Shown: positions 24,661 to 37,756, counted from the first letter of the stretch. The stretch is 64,000 bases of DNA from Procambarus clarkii (GCF_040958095.1 NC_091173.1:16971445-17035444); one strand, 5' to 3'. The notes: generated by a model not told the origin, from the sequence alone. Made by a program: numbers and translations.

Positions 24661-25053
24661 CACATATATATATATATATACTTCAGTCCGTTCACTTAAT
24701 TTGTCAATCCTTAAAACAAAAAGAAAAAACTAAGTCAAACCAGAAACTGACCAACCGAAGCAACCCGCTTAACCTATCGAGTTCGATTCATAGAAAACGT
24801 AAGACATTTGCGAGCCGCTACTTCTCAGAATTCATAATAGGCCGCCATTCATACTTTTTCCGTGACAAACATGCATTTGTAACCTTGGTTACCATAACGT
24901 ATAAGCGTATAAGCACTTATAACGTATAATAAGCGACCTCTTAATTATGAAGGCAGGTTGTACAACTTATAAACCTTATATGCACAGTTTCCATCGCTAT
25001 CTGAGGTGTTAAATACTTTTAGTTTTAAATACTTTTTTCCGAAATCCACATGG
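24661..25053. other. Unannotated A/T-rich sequence
   Basis: Short (AT)n at 24664-24680, then A/T-rich sequence with CTTATAACGTATAA-like repeats near 24895-24930. No gene. Confidence 0.4.
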
Positions 25054-25822
25054 ATGTTGTACTTATAAATAGCTTAGCACTTTACCGGTTACACAATAGT
25101 TGTACTTATAAATAGCTTAGCACTTTACCGGTTACACAATAGTTGTACTTATAAATAGCTTAGCACTTTACATGTTAAACAACAGTTGTACTTATAAATA
25201 ACTAAGTACTTTACATGTTAAACAACAGTTGTACTTATAAATAACTAAGTACTTTACATGTTAAACAACAGTTGTACTTATAAATAACTTAGTACTTTAC
25301 ATGTTAAACAACAGTTGTACTTATAAATAACTAAGTACTTTACATGTTAAACAACGGTTGTACTTATAAATAACTAAGTACTTTACATGTTAAACAACAG
25401 TTGTACTTATAAATAACTTAGTACTTTACATGTTAAACAACAGTTGTACTTATAAATAACTAAGTACTTTACATGTTAAACAACAGTTGTACTTATAAAT
25501 AACTAAGTACTTTACATGTTAAACAACAGTTGTACTTATAAATAACTTAGTACTTTACATGTTAAACAACAGTTGTACTTATAAATAACTAAGTACTTTA
25601 CATGTTAAACAACAGTTGTACTTATAAATAACTAAGTACTTTACATGTTAAACAACAGTTGTACTTATAAATAACTTAGTACTTTACATGTTAAACAACA
25701 GTTGTACTTATAAATAACTAAGTACTTTACATGTTAAACAACAGTTGTACTTATAAATAACTAAGTACTTTACATGTTAAACAACAGTTGTACTTATAAA
25801 TAGCTTAGCACTTTACGTGTTA
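25054..25822. repeat. 43-bp satellite with 129-bp higher-order repeat
   Basis: About 18 monomers of 43 bp containing GTTGTACTTATAAATAAC and ACTTTACATGTTAAACAAC. The central monomers alternate at one position in a strict order: TAACTAAG, TAACTAAG, TAACTTAG, repeated four times from 25184 with two more A-type monomers following. This gives a three-monomer higher-order unit of 129 bp. Edge monomers (first three and last) carry TAGCTTAGC, and the first two have ACCGGTTACACAATAG. Confidence 0.95.
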
Positions 25823-26465
25823 AAAAACAGACGCAACTTAAAACGGATATAATACAACAAATGTACTTTAAAAAGATGTCCTGTGCTTAAGCGGAAAATT
25901 ATAGAATGTAGCACAGAAAAGTACACGGGGATACTTACAACTTCGAAAAAGGTTATATATATATATATAAAAAAAAAAAAATTACTTAAGTATTTAGTTA
26001 AATACTTAAACGAAAAGTATTTAGCAAACTGAAGTCATTTTCAACCCCCATGGGATCCCTTCAAGACCCTCCACCGCAAGACTGAACACCTCGTCCCGTC
26101 ATGTGCTTAACCACAAGACAATTTGGTGAGAGGAGATTCGAACCCGGGTACTTAAGTAGAAAGGATTCTTTTTCCCTCCATGCCCCCCCCCCCCCAGCTG
26201 TCATCCAGCGTCGCCTGGGGAGGGGGGGGGAGGAGGCAGCCCCTCCCACAACGACACATTCGCAGACATGATAAAATAATTAGTGAGATGAAATTCTGGG
26301 TGGGCTAGGAGGCGAGAGAGGGGTCTGAAGGAGGCTGCAGGAGGCCTCTTCACTACGTCTACACCTTTGCCAACTGACTCAAGCGTAAAAAGTTGGAAGA
26401 ACATTTTTTGTTATATATTTTGGACTGGTTTTATTATGCATGCACGTACGCACACGCACGCACAG
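25823..26465. other. Unannotated sequence
   Basis: Short AT and A tracts at about 25955-25982, and C and G tracts at 26186-26232. No gene recognised. Confidence 0.4.

Positions 26466-26469
<4 letters not shown>

Positions 26470-26556
<87 letters not shown>
26470..26556. repeat. (CA)n microsatellite
   Basis: About 85 bp of CA dinucleotides directly abutting a CR1-like tail. Confidence 0.98.
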
Positions 26557-26557
<1 letters not shown>

Positions 26558-26598
26558 TTGAGAGGCGGGACCAAAGAGCCAGAGCTCAACCCACGCAG

Positions 26599-26640
<42 letters not shown>

Positions 26641-26700
26641 TTGAGAGGCGGGACCAAAGCGCCAGAGCTCAACCCCCGCAAGCACAACTAGGTGAGTACC
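26557..26700 (+). mobile_element. Two CR1-like LINE 3' tails separated by (CA)n
   Basis: GGTTGAGAGGCGGGACCAAA and GAGCTCAACCC occur at 26557-26598. A second (CA)n follows (26600-26638), then the same tail again with CCCCGCAAGCACAACTAGG and TGAGTAC to 26700. No coding region is attached. Confidence 0.8.
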
Positions 26701-26785
26701 CAGAAGATGTCACGCCACAGATTGAATGTTTACAAAACAATAACCAGGAAACACCAGCTGATAAATAATACACAAACAATTGGGA

Positions 26786-27110
26786 GGCGGGAGGGAGGGA
26801 GAGGAGAGAGGGGGGGGGAGAGAGAGAGAGAGAGAGAGAGGGGAGAGAGAGAGAGGGGAGAGAGAGAGAGAGAGAGAGAGAGGGGGGAGGGAGGAGAGAG
26901 GGAGAAAGGGAGAGGCATTAACTGAAAAAGAGGGATCAAGGTGTGGAAAGACGGGCAAGATTGAAGCATCGCTACCGGATAAGGGAAGAAGGGGGAAAGA
27001 GGAGGAGAAGGGGGGGGGGGGGGGGAGAGGAGAAGGGAGGGGGGGGGGAGAGGAGAAGGGGGGGGAGAGGAGAAGGGGGGAGAGTGCTTTGAAGAGGGAG
27101 GGTTGATGAC
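26786..27110. repeat. (GA)n and G-rich low complexity
   Basis: GAGA, GGGGAG and poly-G tracts. Confidence 0.9.
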
Positions 27111-27380
27111 GTGGGGAAGAGAGAAAATAAAGAAAAATGTGTAATGGAAAAAAAAGGGAGATGAAATATGGGAGGAATGAGGAGAGGGGGGGGGGGATAC
27201 CTACGTTGTGGTGCTCATGCCTTGTGAGGTTTGTGAGGGGGGGGGAGCACGTGCCTGGTGTCATGTGACAGGTGAGGGGGAGATAGGTGGGGGGTGGGGT
27301 GGCATGCGCTATGTTAGAGAGACGGGGGCGTCATTCTGCGCTATGTGAGAGGGTGTGTGGACGGTTCGTGTGCGCTATGT

Positions 27381-27700
27381 GCGGGGCTCAGTATACTCCA
27401 TGTAGGGCTCACACAGTTTACCTGGTGCGGGGCTCAGTATACTCCATGTAGGGCTCACACACTGTACCTGGTGCAGGGCTCAGTATACTCCATGTAGGGC
27501 TCACACACTGTACCTGGTGCAGGGCTCAGTATACTCCATGTAGGGGCTCACACACTGTACCTGGTGCAGGGCTCAGTATACTCCATGTAGGGGCTCACAC
27601 ACTGTACCTGGTGCAGGGCTCAGTATACTCCATGTAGGGGCTCACACACTGTACCTGGTGCGGGGCTCAGTATACTCCATGTAGGGACTCACACACTCAC
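27381..27700. repeat. 46-47-bp minisatellite
   Basis: About seven units containing GGGCTCAGTATACTCCATGT and CTCACACACTGTACCTGGTG. An extra G in AGGGGCTC makes the later units 47 bp. Confidence 0.95.
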
Positions 27701-28055
27701 CTGTGAGAGAGAGAATCATGTTAACTTCATCACACTCAAAAATTTCCAAGAAATAAAATATGCATTATAATAATTCCCCAGAAGATTGTATAATAATTTA
27801 TTACAAAATATAAAATAATTCGAGTATGATTCAAGTTACAATTATTAGAAAGAGTTACTCTAAAAAAAAATATATAAAGGGAGTTAATAGTTTCCTCGCG
27901 GGCCCTAAATTATAAATCTGGAATTAGAATTTTAAATATTAACAAAATTATCATAATTAGTTTACATTCCTACCATACCACAACCCCCTTGTTAACAGGG
28001 GCACGGCGCTCCCTCGTGTTATATGGAGGTGGTATTACTAAGGTGGACCTGGGGG
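27701..28055. other. Unannotated A/T-rich sequence
   Basis: No gene or known repeat recognised. Confidence 0.4.
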
Positions 28056-28060
28056 GTCTC

Positions 28061-28142
<82 letters not shown>

Positions 28143-28260
28143 TCTTATGCTCCCTCTATCTCTCTCTTCCTCCCTTTTTCCGATCTCTTTTCCGCTCTCT
28201 CTCGCACCCTTTCTCCCTTACCCCTCCCTTCCGCTCTCTCTCTCTCTTTCTCTCTCGCTT
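28056..28260. repeat. (CT)n microsatellite and pyrimidine tract
   Basis: CTCTCT run with scattered TTTCTC interruptions. Confidence 0.95.
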
Positions 28261-28285
28261 CAAGAAACCCGTAAACCAATTGGCT

Positions 28286-28331
28286 GAAGGTTGAAAGGCG
28301 GGACCAAAGAGCTAAAGCTCAATAAACGCAT
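28286..28331 (+). mobile_element. CR1-like LINE 3' tail fragment
   Basis: GGTTGAAAGGCGGGACCAAA, GAGCTAAAGCTCAA. Truncated and diverged compared with 26639. Confidence 0.65.
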
Positions 28332-28868
<537 letters not shown>

Positions 28869-28900
28869 ATATCACGAAAATAAACACGTGATTAAGAATG

Positions 28901-30060
<1,160 letters not shown>

Positions 30061-30253
30061 GACTGAGAAAGAAAGTCCAATTAGTGCTGAAGGGAGGGAG
30101 GGAGGGAGGGAGGGAAGCAGAGAGAGAGGGAGGGAAGTGGGTAGAGAGGGAGGGAGGGAAGCAGAGAGGGAGGGAGTGAGAAAAGGAGGGTCTTAGAATC
30201 ATAGAAAAAAAGAGCCTACTAGCTACAAGCAGCAGCAGCAGCAGAATCAACAG

Positions 30254-30720
30254 TAAGTTCAAGTTCAAGTAAGTTTATTGAGAAAAGGAAGTACATCTCC
30301 AAAGGATAGAGTAGCTCAGGCTATTTCTACCCTCGTCTATATAAGGTCCCACAAGGGGCTCACAAACCCATACACTACACAATTATTACTCGCATTTTAC
30401 ATTTCACATTCCAATGGTTATCTTGCGGTACACTGTGATGACTTATTGATTATGCTGCACCTGTCATTTCCTGTTTTAGGTAAAGGTAGACTCGACAAGT
30501 TGGAGAAAGTACTAGAAGAAGCCACGGGAATAATCCCAAGATTATTTTCAAAGGCCAAAAAGTACTAGTACTGAAATAATAATGATATGATTGAACTTTG
30601 AGAGAATTGAGAGTTTCAGAGATAAACGAAGCTTCGGCGATTATATTAATGAGACATGAAGGAGCTAAGGAATTAATCATCTCGCTTCAAAAAATGGGAA
30701 GAAGTGAGTAATTCACGAGA
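30254..30720 (+). mobile_element. Composite repeat with LINE C-terminal remnant, copy 1
   Basis: Starts with AAGTAAGTTTATTGAG (a reversed CTCAATAAACTTACTT 3' end) and CTACCCTCGTCTATATAAGG. After TTTCCTGTTTTAGGTAAAGG comes a sense remnant (RLDKLEKVLEEATGII) resembling the LDxVQNEAMRII region after the RT of a LINE. The same two-part structure recurs at 48597. It contains stops and frameshifts. Confidence 0.6.
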
Positions 30721-31004
30721 AAGCATAATAAGAGCCTTATAATAAATAATAATTAAAAAATAATAATTGACTGCGTCGGGGGGACAGGAAGCCTGAGAGT
30801 ATTCATACACGCTTGGCTTTCATCGAGCCCCCCCCCCCCCTCCTCCTCTCCCCCCCCCCCACCCCGAATTATTGACCCCGCTCAGGAGGCAACCCACAAC
30901 GAGCTGACTAACTCCTGAGTAACCTACTCACTGCTAGGTGAACAGAGGCATTAGGTGAAAGAAACTGTGTCGAGAACGAACCCGTCTGTACTACCGGTGC
31001 CCTC

Positions 31005-31249
31005 TTGAGGTTATCTTGAGACCACTTCGGGGGCTTAGTGTCCCCGCGGCCCGGTCATCGACCAGGCCTCCACCCCCCAGGAAGCAGCCCGTGACAGCTG
31101 ACTAACTCCCAGGCACCTATTTACTGCTAGGTAACAGACACATCAGGGTGAAAGAAACGCCACCCATTGTTTCTCGCCGGCGCCTGGAATCGAACCCGGG
31201 ACCAGAGGATCACGCGTCCAGTGTTCTGTCCGCTCAGCCACCGGGACCC
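31005..31249 (-). mobile_element. tRNA-derived SINE (head ii, tail a)
   Basis: Minus strand: head with GTGGCTGAGCGGACAG, B-box GGTTCGATTCC and GGCGCCGGCGAGAAACAATG. The shared body follows (GTTTCTTTCACCCTGATG, CAGTAAATAGGTGCCTGGG), then tail a with GAGGCCTGGTCGATGACCGG and CTCAAGATAACCTCAAG. Confidence 0.9.
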
Positions 31250-31309
31250 TTAAACCATTAAACCCGGGTCTATTATATTCTAATGTTAGGGAGGACGACG
31301 AGGACCTTC

Positions 31310-31430
31310 AAGAATGTATTTCACTGCCAAAGAAACAATTACCACCAACACGGGAGGAATACAACGGTGATGCAGTCAGATACAACAACAGATACAACAT
31401 TAACAGCAGACAAAGAAGAGAGAGCAGAGG
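31310..31430 (+). mobile_element. LINE C-terminal remnant
   Basis: Resembles the region following the composite-repeat remnant at 49145-49205 (AACACGGGAGGAATACAACG versus CATGGGAGGAATGTAACG). It is probably the downstream piece of the remnant at 30476-30720, separated by the SINE. Confidence 0.4.
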
Positions 31431-31454
31431 TTGGAGCAGGAACCTGAACAGTGG

Positions 31455-31590
31455 GCCAGGGGGGGGGCGACAGTGGGCCAGGGGGGGGGGCGACAGTGGG
31501 CCAGGGGACGCGATAGTGGGCAAGGGGGGGGGGCGACAGTGGGGGGGGGGACCTGTCACAGACTATGGGGGGGGGGAAGGAGGGGGGGCC
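31455..31590. repeat. GGGCCAGGGGGG low complexity
   Basis: G-rich imperfect repeat with CGACAGTGGGCCAGG units. Confidence 0.85.
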
Positions 31591-31659
31591 ACTATTTTGG
31601 GCAACACCCCCCATAAACCTACACTTTCCCGGAGTCTTCCTGCTGCCACAACACCTTTC

Positions 31660-31833
31660 TCCACCACCACCAGCATCACCACCACCACCACCATCACCAC
31701 CACTACCACCACACCACACATACCACTACCACCACACCACCACTACCACCACCGCTGCCACCACACCACTACCACCACACCTCACACCACCACCATCTCT
31801 GCCACCACACCACACACACCACTACCACCACAC
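31660..31833. repeat. CAC-rich array, left part
   Basis: ACCACCACCACTACCACCAC-type simple repeat. It continues at 33533 after the LINE. Confidence 0.9.
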
Positions 31834-32185
31834 ACAAGGAAAATTACTGAAATGGATATAGGGCTATTTGTCTAATCGAACAGCATATTTTTTGCTTAAT
31901 GGTTTTAAAAGCACAGAGAGCAAACACTTTGAACTGGGAACTCCACAAGGAGGGGTCCTCAGCCCCTTGTTGTTCAACGTTCTGATGCATAAACTTATTA
32001 AAGATCTTCCAACTAATAATGACACTGTCATTTGTTATGCTGATGATATATGTTTACAGGCTGCCTCCGAGCCTAGAATGCAAGTTCTGCTCCATGCTTT
32101 TGCTACTAGAGCTGAGGAATGTGGCCTCATTATCTCTGTACAGAAAACTCGTGCCCTCATTCCGTGTGGTATTCCACCATGTTAA
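31834..32185 (+). pseudogene. Reverse transcriptase fragment (I-like LINE)
   Basis: The frame from 31868 contains ELGTPQGGVLSPLLFNVLM (RT motif B, GxPQGxxLSP) at residues 23-41. YADDI (motif C; catalytic aspartates) lies near residue 57, and a GLIISVQKT segment follows (KT-type motif after YADD). The palm's N-terminal half (motif A) is missing, and the frame ends at TAA at 32183. It would copy element RNA at the target site, but this copy is dead. Confidence 0.8.
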
Positions 32186-32189
32186 TATA

Positions 32190-32601
32190 TTTGAACAATC
32201 TTCTCTCGTACATACAGCAATGAAGCGCGTCAATGACTGGGCAAGTACAACTCAAACCGAACTTGCAGGCATATATCTTGCCACTGAATTTTTAAAAGAC
32301 AAAGACAGTGGACTTATATACTGTGACTCCGCAGAGTGCACTCCTGGCATTGAACGCATATAGTAGTAACACCCAGAAAATAGTCAGTGATATTCGAATG
32401 AATGTTTCAGCTGCTAAAGAAAAGAGATTTGAAATTAAATTCCTATGGATACCATCACATGTTGGCATCTCAAGGCATGACACTGTTGATATGCTTGCTA
32501 AGACAGCCTGTAGAAAACCAGTGGTAGAAAATGATATGGGTGTTTCATTAGCAGTGATAAAGAGAATACTTAAATATCTAATGAAAATCTCACCGACCTA
32601 A
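32190..32601 (+). pseudogene. RNase H domain fragment (I-like LINE)
   Basis: Two overlapping frames carry TQTELAGIYLATEFL (the active-site Glu region) and LIYCDSA (active-site Asp). After a frameshift near 32335, FLWIPSHVGISRHDTVDMLA follows, the C-terminal RNase H motif with its Asp. RNase H degrades the RNA strand of the RNA/DNA hybrid. A related copy lies at 59789-60310. Confidence 0.75.
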
Positions 32602-32766
32602 CAAATTCACAAAGACCTGAAAGTTGTAGCATTAAATATTATGATAGATATCGTGAGGAGACATTCACATATGGGACTAATAGAGCAAGAACCCGGCAAT
32701 GTGATGTTATAGTGGCCAGAATACGCCTGGGATATAGACGTATCTGACAGCTTTCTCAAAACCCAA

Positions 32767-32952
32767 ATGTCGAGTACACAATGTGTCAACTTTGTGAAAG
32801 AGATGCACTCCCTTGAACATTATATTGTAGAATGTCCCATATTGACTGACTTTCGCCCTCCTGGGCTGAGGTATGCTGAACTTTTTGACTACTATATGAG
32901 TACTGGAACACTTGATGATATATTGGACTTGTACCCAAGATTGACCATGTAA
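32767..32952 (+). pseudogene. Terminal Cys/His motif of the I-like LINE
   Basis: CVNF then SLEHYIVECP gives a Cys...His...Cys arrangement seen at the C-terminus of such LINE ORF2 proteins. The first frame is broken from the RNase H part. Confidence 0.55.
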
Positions 32953-33532
32953 TGAATCAATTATACAATTATGTATGTGATGTAACTATATAACCTGAGC
33001 TTGTAAAAGCATCTTAATCACCTTCAGTGGTTAAGTGCTTAATTGCACACTAGTTTCACTATCTATCTCACACTAGCTATCTCACCCTGTCAGAGTAAAA
33101 GAGACAAATATATGTGTATGTATGTATGTGTGTGTATATATGTATGTATATGTATGTATATGTATGTATATATGTATATGTATGTTTATGTGTGTGTGTA
33201 TGTATATGTATGTGTATAAAGTATATGTGGAGGCTGACTAGAATTACATTTCACCTTTGTAAATGCACATTAATGACAGTATGTAAAAGACACATCGAAC
33301 ACTTTATGTAAGGCATACGTAAATCTATGTATCTATGTATTTACGTATGTAGGTTAGCTTAGCATTTTAAAAGCACCAAATCACCTTCTGTGGTTGATTG
33401 TTCAATAAACCCTTGAACTGTATGTTTAACACATCTCTAACCCTGTCCATGGAGGACAGAAGAAAATGTATATATGCTGGTTAGCATTGTAAATGTGTGG
33501 CCACGTCTGTGGTAGAGAATAACAATAAAAAA

Positions 33533-34100
33533 ACTACCACCACACCACAGACACCACAGACGTCACTACCACCACACCACAGACACCACAGACATCACCA
33601 CCACCTCTGCCACCACACCACACAACACCACGACCACCACCACCACCACGGACACCACACCAGACCACTACCACCACACCAGACCACTACCACCACACCA
33701 GACCACTACCACCACACCACACAACACCATGACCACCACCACCCCCACAGACACCACACCAGACCACTACCACCACACCAGACCACTACCACCACACCAG
33801 ACCACTACCACCACACCAGACCACTACCACCACACCAGACCACTACCACCACACCAGACCACTACCACCACACCACACAACACCACGACCACCACCACCA
33901 CCACTACCACCACACCAGACCACTACCACCACACCACACAACACCACGACCACCACCACCACCACTACCACCACACCAGACCACTACCACCACACCAGAC
34001 CACTACCACCACACCACGACCACCACCACCACCACTACCACCACACCAGACCACTACCACCACACCACACCACGACCACCACCACCCCCACAGACACCAC
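33533..34100. repeat. CAC-rich array, right part
   Basis: CCACACCAGACCACTACCAC units of about 20 bp mixed with ACCACGACCACCACCACC. Continues the array at 31660. Confidence 0.92.
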
Positions 34101-34189
34101 CACCATCAACCACCACCCGTCACAACACCTCTGGCGGTCGCCCGCGCCTCAAGACCAACCCGTCATCCAACTTGACAAAAACTTATTGA

Positions 34190-34710
34190 GCTTAAGTTAG
34201 AAAACGTTTGTAACAACTAATATTTCCTTCTCGCACCCGACCTCGCAACCCAGTAAGTCACACACGCACGCACGCCTGCACGCAGACACACACACACACA
34301 CACACACACAGGCTGGTAGATCAGTAGACAGGGCATAAAGAGCTATAGATCTCACTTCCCCATGGTCCCTGGTTTAGGTAAGCACTTATAGGTAATCACA
34401 CTTCCCGCGACACCAATATAAAATACTGTGGAACAGTAGCATTAACCGCAAATGGAAAGGGGAAGGAAAGCTGAAAGAAATCTATAAAGGGGGGGAAATA
34501 ATAGTAAAGGGGGAAATAAACGCCATGAGAAACAAATGAGAAAGAAACTCGTGAGTGAATTAAAAAGAAAAAGACATTCGACGTTGAAATAAGAAAAATC
34601 TAATCATGCCCAATCAAGCACCAAGAAACCAACTAAGAATATGATTGTGTGCATCATATCTTGTTCCAGCATCCGGCATTCCCCAAAAGGAAAACGTAGC
34701 CCAACACAAC
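34190..34710. other. Unannotated sequence with a weak tRNA-like piece
   Basis: (CA)n at 34285-34310 followed by GGCTGGTAGATCAGTAGACAG, similar to a SINE head, but no B-box follows. No gene. Confidence 0.3.
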
Positions 34711-34714
34711 AGGC

Positions 34715-34870
34715 GAAACCTGGAATATACCTGGAGTGGGTTCTAAGAGTTCTGTTTCCAAGGTCTGGGTCAGACTTGACTTGTGATAACTTGGTCCAAC
34801 AGGCTGTTGGTTCGAGCGTCCCGCAGGCCCGCATATCCACTACAAGGACTCGAGGTCCTCCTTGAGAAGC
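34715..34870 (-). mobile_element. LINE family 2, 3' UTR fragment
   Basis: ACCTGGAGTGGGTTCTAAGA, TTGTGATAACTTGGTCCAAC and GCAGGCCCGCATATCC match the antisense strand of the LINE at 55494-57216. Only the 3' end is present. Confidence 0.7.
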
Positions 34871-34974
34871 CTGCTAATTAGAGTGGACTTATATACTGAA
34901 GTTAGAGCTCCCTTCTTGAGAAATAATGAGAGACGTGAGACAGGTCAAGTGGACAGCTGAGGTAACCGTGAGTG

Positions 34975-35170
34975 GTGAAGCGGAGTGACAGGTGAGGGGG
35001 AGGGGGACGGGTGTAGTGACAGGTGAGGGGGAGGGGGACGGGTGTAGTGATAGGTGAGGGGGGGACAGGTGTAGGGACAGGTGAGGAGGGGACAGGTGAG
35101 GAGGGGACAGGTGAGGGGGGACAGGTGAGGGGGGGACAGGTGAAGGGACAGGTGAGGGGGGACAGGTGAC
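34975..35170. repeat. GGTGAGGGGGACAG minisatellite
   Basis: Units of 13-25 bp with the core GACAGGTGAGGGGG. Confidence 0.9.
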
Positions 35171-35483
35171 GGGGGAAGAGTGAGAAGGAAGGGGAGAGAG
35201 GGGGGCTGTGGGGGGTGTGGAGGCCAGAGATCATTCTCCCCTCCCCCTCCCCCACTCCCCCCTCAAGCCTCTCACCAATCTCTTCCAATCTTTCCTAGAC
35301 TCAGGCACGTGCGTCTTCCCCCCCCCCCCTCCAACCCCCCCACTCCCCCAACTTTCCACTCCCAGTATACACAACCACACACACACTCTACACTCGGGCC
35401 TAAACTTGGCCTTCCTGGAAAAAAAATAATCCTGAATAATTATTAAAAAAAAAAACACGCGGGAAAAATATATATATATATAC

Positions 35484-35721
35484 GGAGCGCCTGACAGCTG
35501 GGTGGACAGCGCTTCGGATTCGTAGTCCTGAGATTGCGGGTTCGATCCCAGGCGGAGACAAATGAGCGATATGTTTCTTTCACCCTGATGCCCCCCTGTT
35601 ACCTAGCAGTAAATAGGTACCTGGGAGTTAGACAGCTGCTACGGGCTGCTTCCTGGGGGATGCGTAACAAAAAGGAGCTGAGCTAAGGGGACGCTAAGCC
35701 CCGAAATCATCTCAAGATAAC
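35484..35721 (+). mobile_element. tRNA-derived SINE (head iii, tail a variant)
   Basis: Head with GACAGCTGGGTGGACAGCG, anticodon-like region GATTCGTAGTCC and B-box GGTTCGATCCC. Shared body with TTTCTTTCACCCTGATGCCC and AGCAGTAAATAGGTACCTGG. The tail keeps GGGGACGCTAAGCCCCGAAA and CATCTCAAGATAAC but lacks the GGCCTGGTCGAGG block, replaced by GATGCGTAACAAAAAGGAGC. Confidence 0.85.
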
Positions 35722-36223
35722 GGACCTAAACACAGAATACGTAAGCAAAATGGCCGACCATCTTAATCCATCAACTTATCCATCTTAATCCGTAAAGGTA
35801 TCCTATCTGAATCCATAAGAGATATCCACATCAGCCCTACACCAAGCTGCAGACACACGCCACCCAGGTTCTAAGCGAAACAGCAGTTCCCGCCCAATCA
35901 AAAATGTCAAAACCCTTAAGCCTGTGTTTTGGTTGGCTAATGGCTTTCAAGTCTTCCTCTGCACTCTCACGTGACCTGTCTTACCCTTTCCTTAATCTAG
36001 TTTTGACAAGACGAGACGGGTGTCTTCCGCCATATGCTGTCGGACAGGGGAAGGGAGGAGGAGGAGGAGGGGGTGAGGACAGGGTCAGGCTTCAACCAAT
36101 GGGCTCCGGCTCTCACCTGAGAGCTGGCAGGATGTATGGGTAATATTACAAAGGGGGGAAACCGCTTTACACAGTAGCTGACACACAGCTGTAGATATGT
36201 GTAGATATGAGTGTAGATATGAT
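35722..36223. other. Unannotated sequence
   Basis: Repeated CATCTTAATCCATCAAC-type segment at about 35760-35830. No gene recognised. Confidence 0.4.
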
Positions 36224-36330
36224 AGTGCCCAATAGACTCAGGAACCTGTACACCAGTTGATTGACAGTTGAGAGGCGGGACCAAAGAGCCAGAGCTCAAC
36301 CCCCGCAACCACAAATAGGTGAGTACAGCT
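36224..36330 (+). mobile_element. CR1-like LINE 3' end
   Basis: CCAATAGACTCAGGAACCTG, AGTTGATTGACAGTTGAG, GGCGGGACCAAAGAGCC and TAGGTGAGTAC. This is the clearest isolated copy of the CR1-like 3' terminus. Confidence 0.8.
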
Positions 36331-36334
36331 TGTA

Positions 36335-36600
36335 TGAAGTTAACAGGACTTATATACAGAAAGAGTTGACACAACTTAGATGCAGTTCACAGGATTTATA
36401 AGGAGTTCATAAAACTTTTAGCGAATTCACATGTTTTATAGGGTGTTCAAACTTACAGTGCGTTCGAAAAAAGCTTACAGGGAGTTCATAAAACTTACAA
36501 GGAGTTCACATAACTTAAAGGGAGTTCACAAAGATTAAAGGGCGCTCACAGACCTAACAGAGAGTTCATACAATTAACAAGTTCACAGCTTAAGTCCACA
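36335..36600. repeat. Degenerate AGTTCACA repeat
   Basis: About ten imperfect copies of a roughly 20-25-bp unit with GAGTTCACA and ACTTA cores. 36600-36900 holds a short AGTACAGTACAGTAATTACA duplication and nothing else recognised. Confidence 0.6.
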
Positions 36601-36904
36601 GATTAAATCAAATCAAAGACTTTATTCATGAACATTGTACATGAATAAAATTGGACATATATAATCGGGAAAGTTCACTTCAAAAGTACAGTACAGTAAT
36701 TACATCAAAAGTACAGTACAGTAATTACATAAGAGTGACAATAACAGCCAAACTTAACCACTAACAGAATCACAAAGTTAATCTATCATTTTTTTTTAAA
36801 TTATTACGATGCTGGCCGGACCATAGATTTCAAACTCACAGTTCAGGCATAAAGTGAAGCAGCACTTAGCTAATCATTTGAAAGATGTCATATTGTAAAG
36901 CCAG

Positions 36905-37645
36905 AGATGATGGGGACAATTTTAAGATGATGGGATAATTTTAAGATGATGGGACAATTTTAAGATGATGGGACAATTTTAAGATGACGGACTAATTTTA
37001 AGATGACGGGATAATTTTAAGATGACGGGGACAATTTTAAGACGATGGGGACAATTTTAAGATGACTGGGACAATTTTAAGATGATGGGACAATTTTAAG
37101 ATGATGGGACAATTTTAAGATGATGGGACAATTTTAAGATGACGGACTAATTTTAAGATGACGGGATAATTTTAAGATGACGGGGACAATTTTAAGACGA
37201 TGGGGACAATTTTAAGATGACTGGGACAATTTTAAGATGATGGGATAATTTTAAGATGATGGGACAATTTTAAGATGATGGAACAATTTTAAGATGATGG
37301 GACAATTTTAAGATGATGGAATAATTTTAAGATGATGGGACAATTTTAAGATGATGGGACAATTTTAAGATGATGGGATAATTTTAAGTTGATGGGACAA
37401 TTTTAAGATGATGGGACAATTTTAAGATGATGGGACAATTTTAAGATGATGGGATAATTTTAAGTTGATGGGACAATTTTAAGATGATGGGACAATTTTA
37501 AGATGGGATAATTTTAAGATGACTGGGACAATTTTAAGATGATGGGAAAATTTTAAGTTGATGGGATAATTTTAAGATGATGGGAAAATTTTAAGTTGAT
37601 GGGATAATTTTAAGATGATGGGACAATTTTAAGATGATGGAACAA
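36905..37645. repeat. 19-bp minisatellite (TTTTAAGATGATGGGACAA)
   Basis: About 38 units. Variants such as GACGGACTA, GACGATGGGGAC and GACTGGGAC occur in the same order twice (from about 36961 and about 37118, offset near 156 bp), showing a block duplication inside the array. Confidence 0.95.
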
Positions 37646-37754
37646 TTTGAACTAATAAGAACTCACTATCTCCCTGATGGTATACAAATATTTGAACATC
37701 CTCAGCATTCTACATCAACAAATTCTGGGGGGCTATCCCGGCTCAAAATCACTC

Positions 37755-37756
<2 letters not shown>

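Larger units (their letters stand above)
31834..33532 (+). mobile_element. I-like LINE, 5'-truncated, RT + RNase H
   Basis: Flanked by ACTACCACCACAC on both sides (31821-31833, 33533-33545), a possible 13-bp target duplication, although the site is itself repetitive. Coding pieces in order are RT, RNase H and a terminal Cys/His motif, broken by frameshifts. The 3' UTR includes (TATG)n at about 33108-33220 and two TTCAATAAACCC/AACAATAAAA signals near 33400-33530. Order and domain content fit the I group of non-LTR elements. Confidence 0.75.

Noticed and set aside
25054..25822. CRISPR-like array
   Set aside because: Monomers abut with no unique spacers and show a higher-order satellite pattern. 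The context is eukaryotic.
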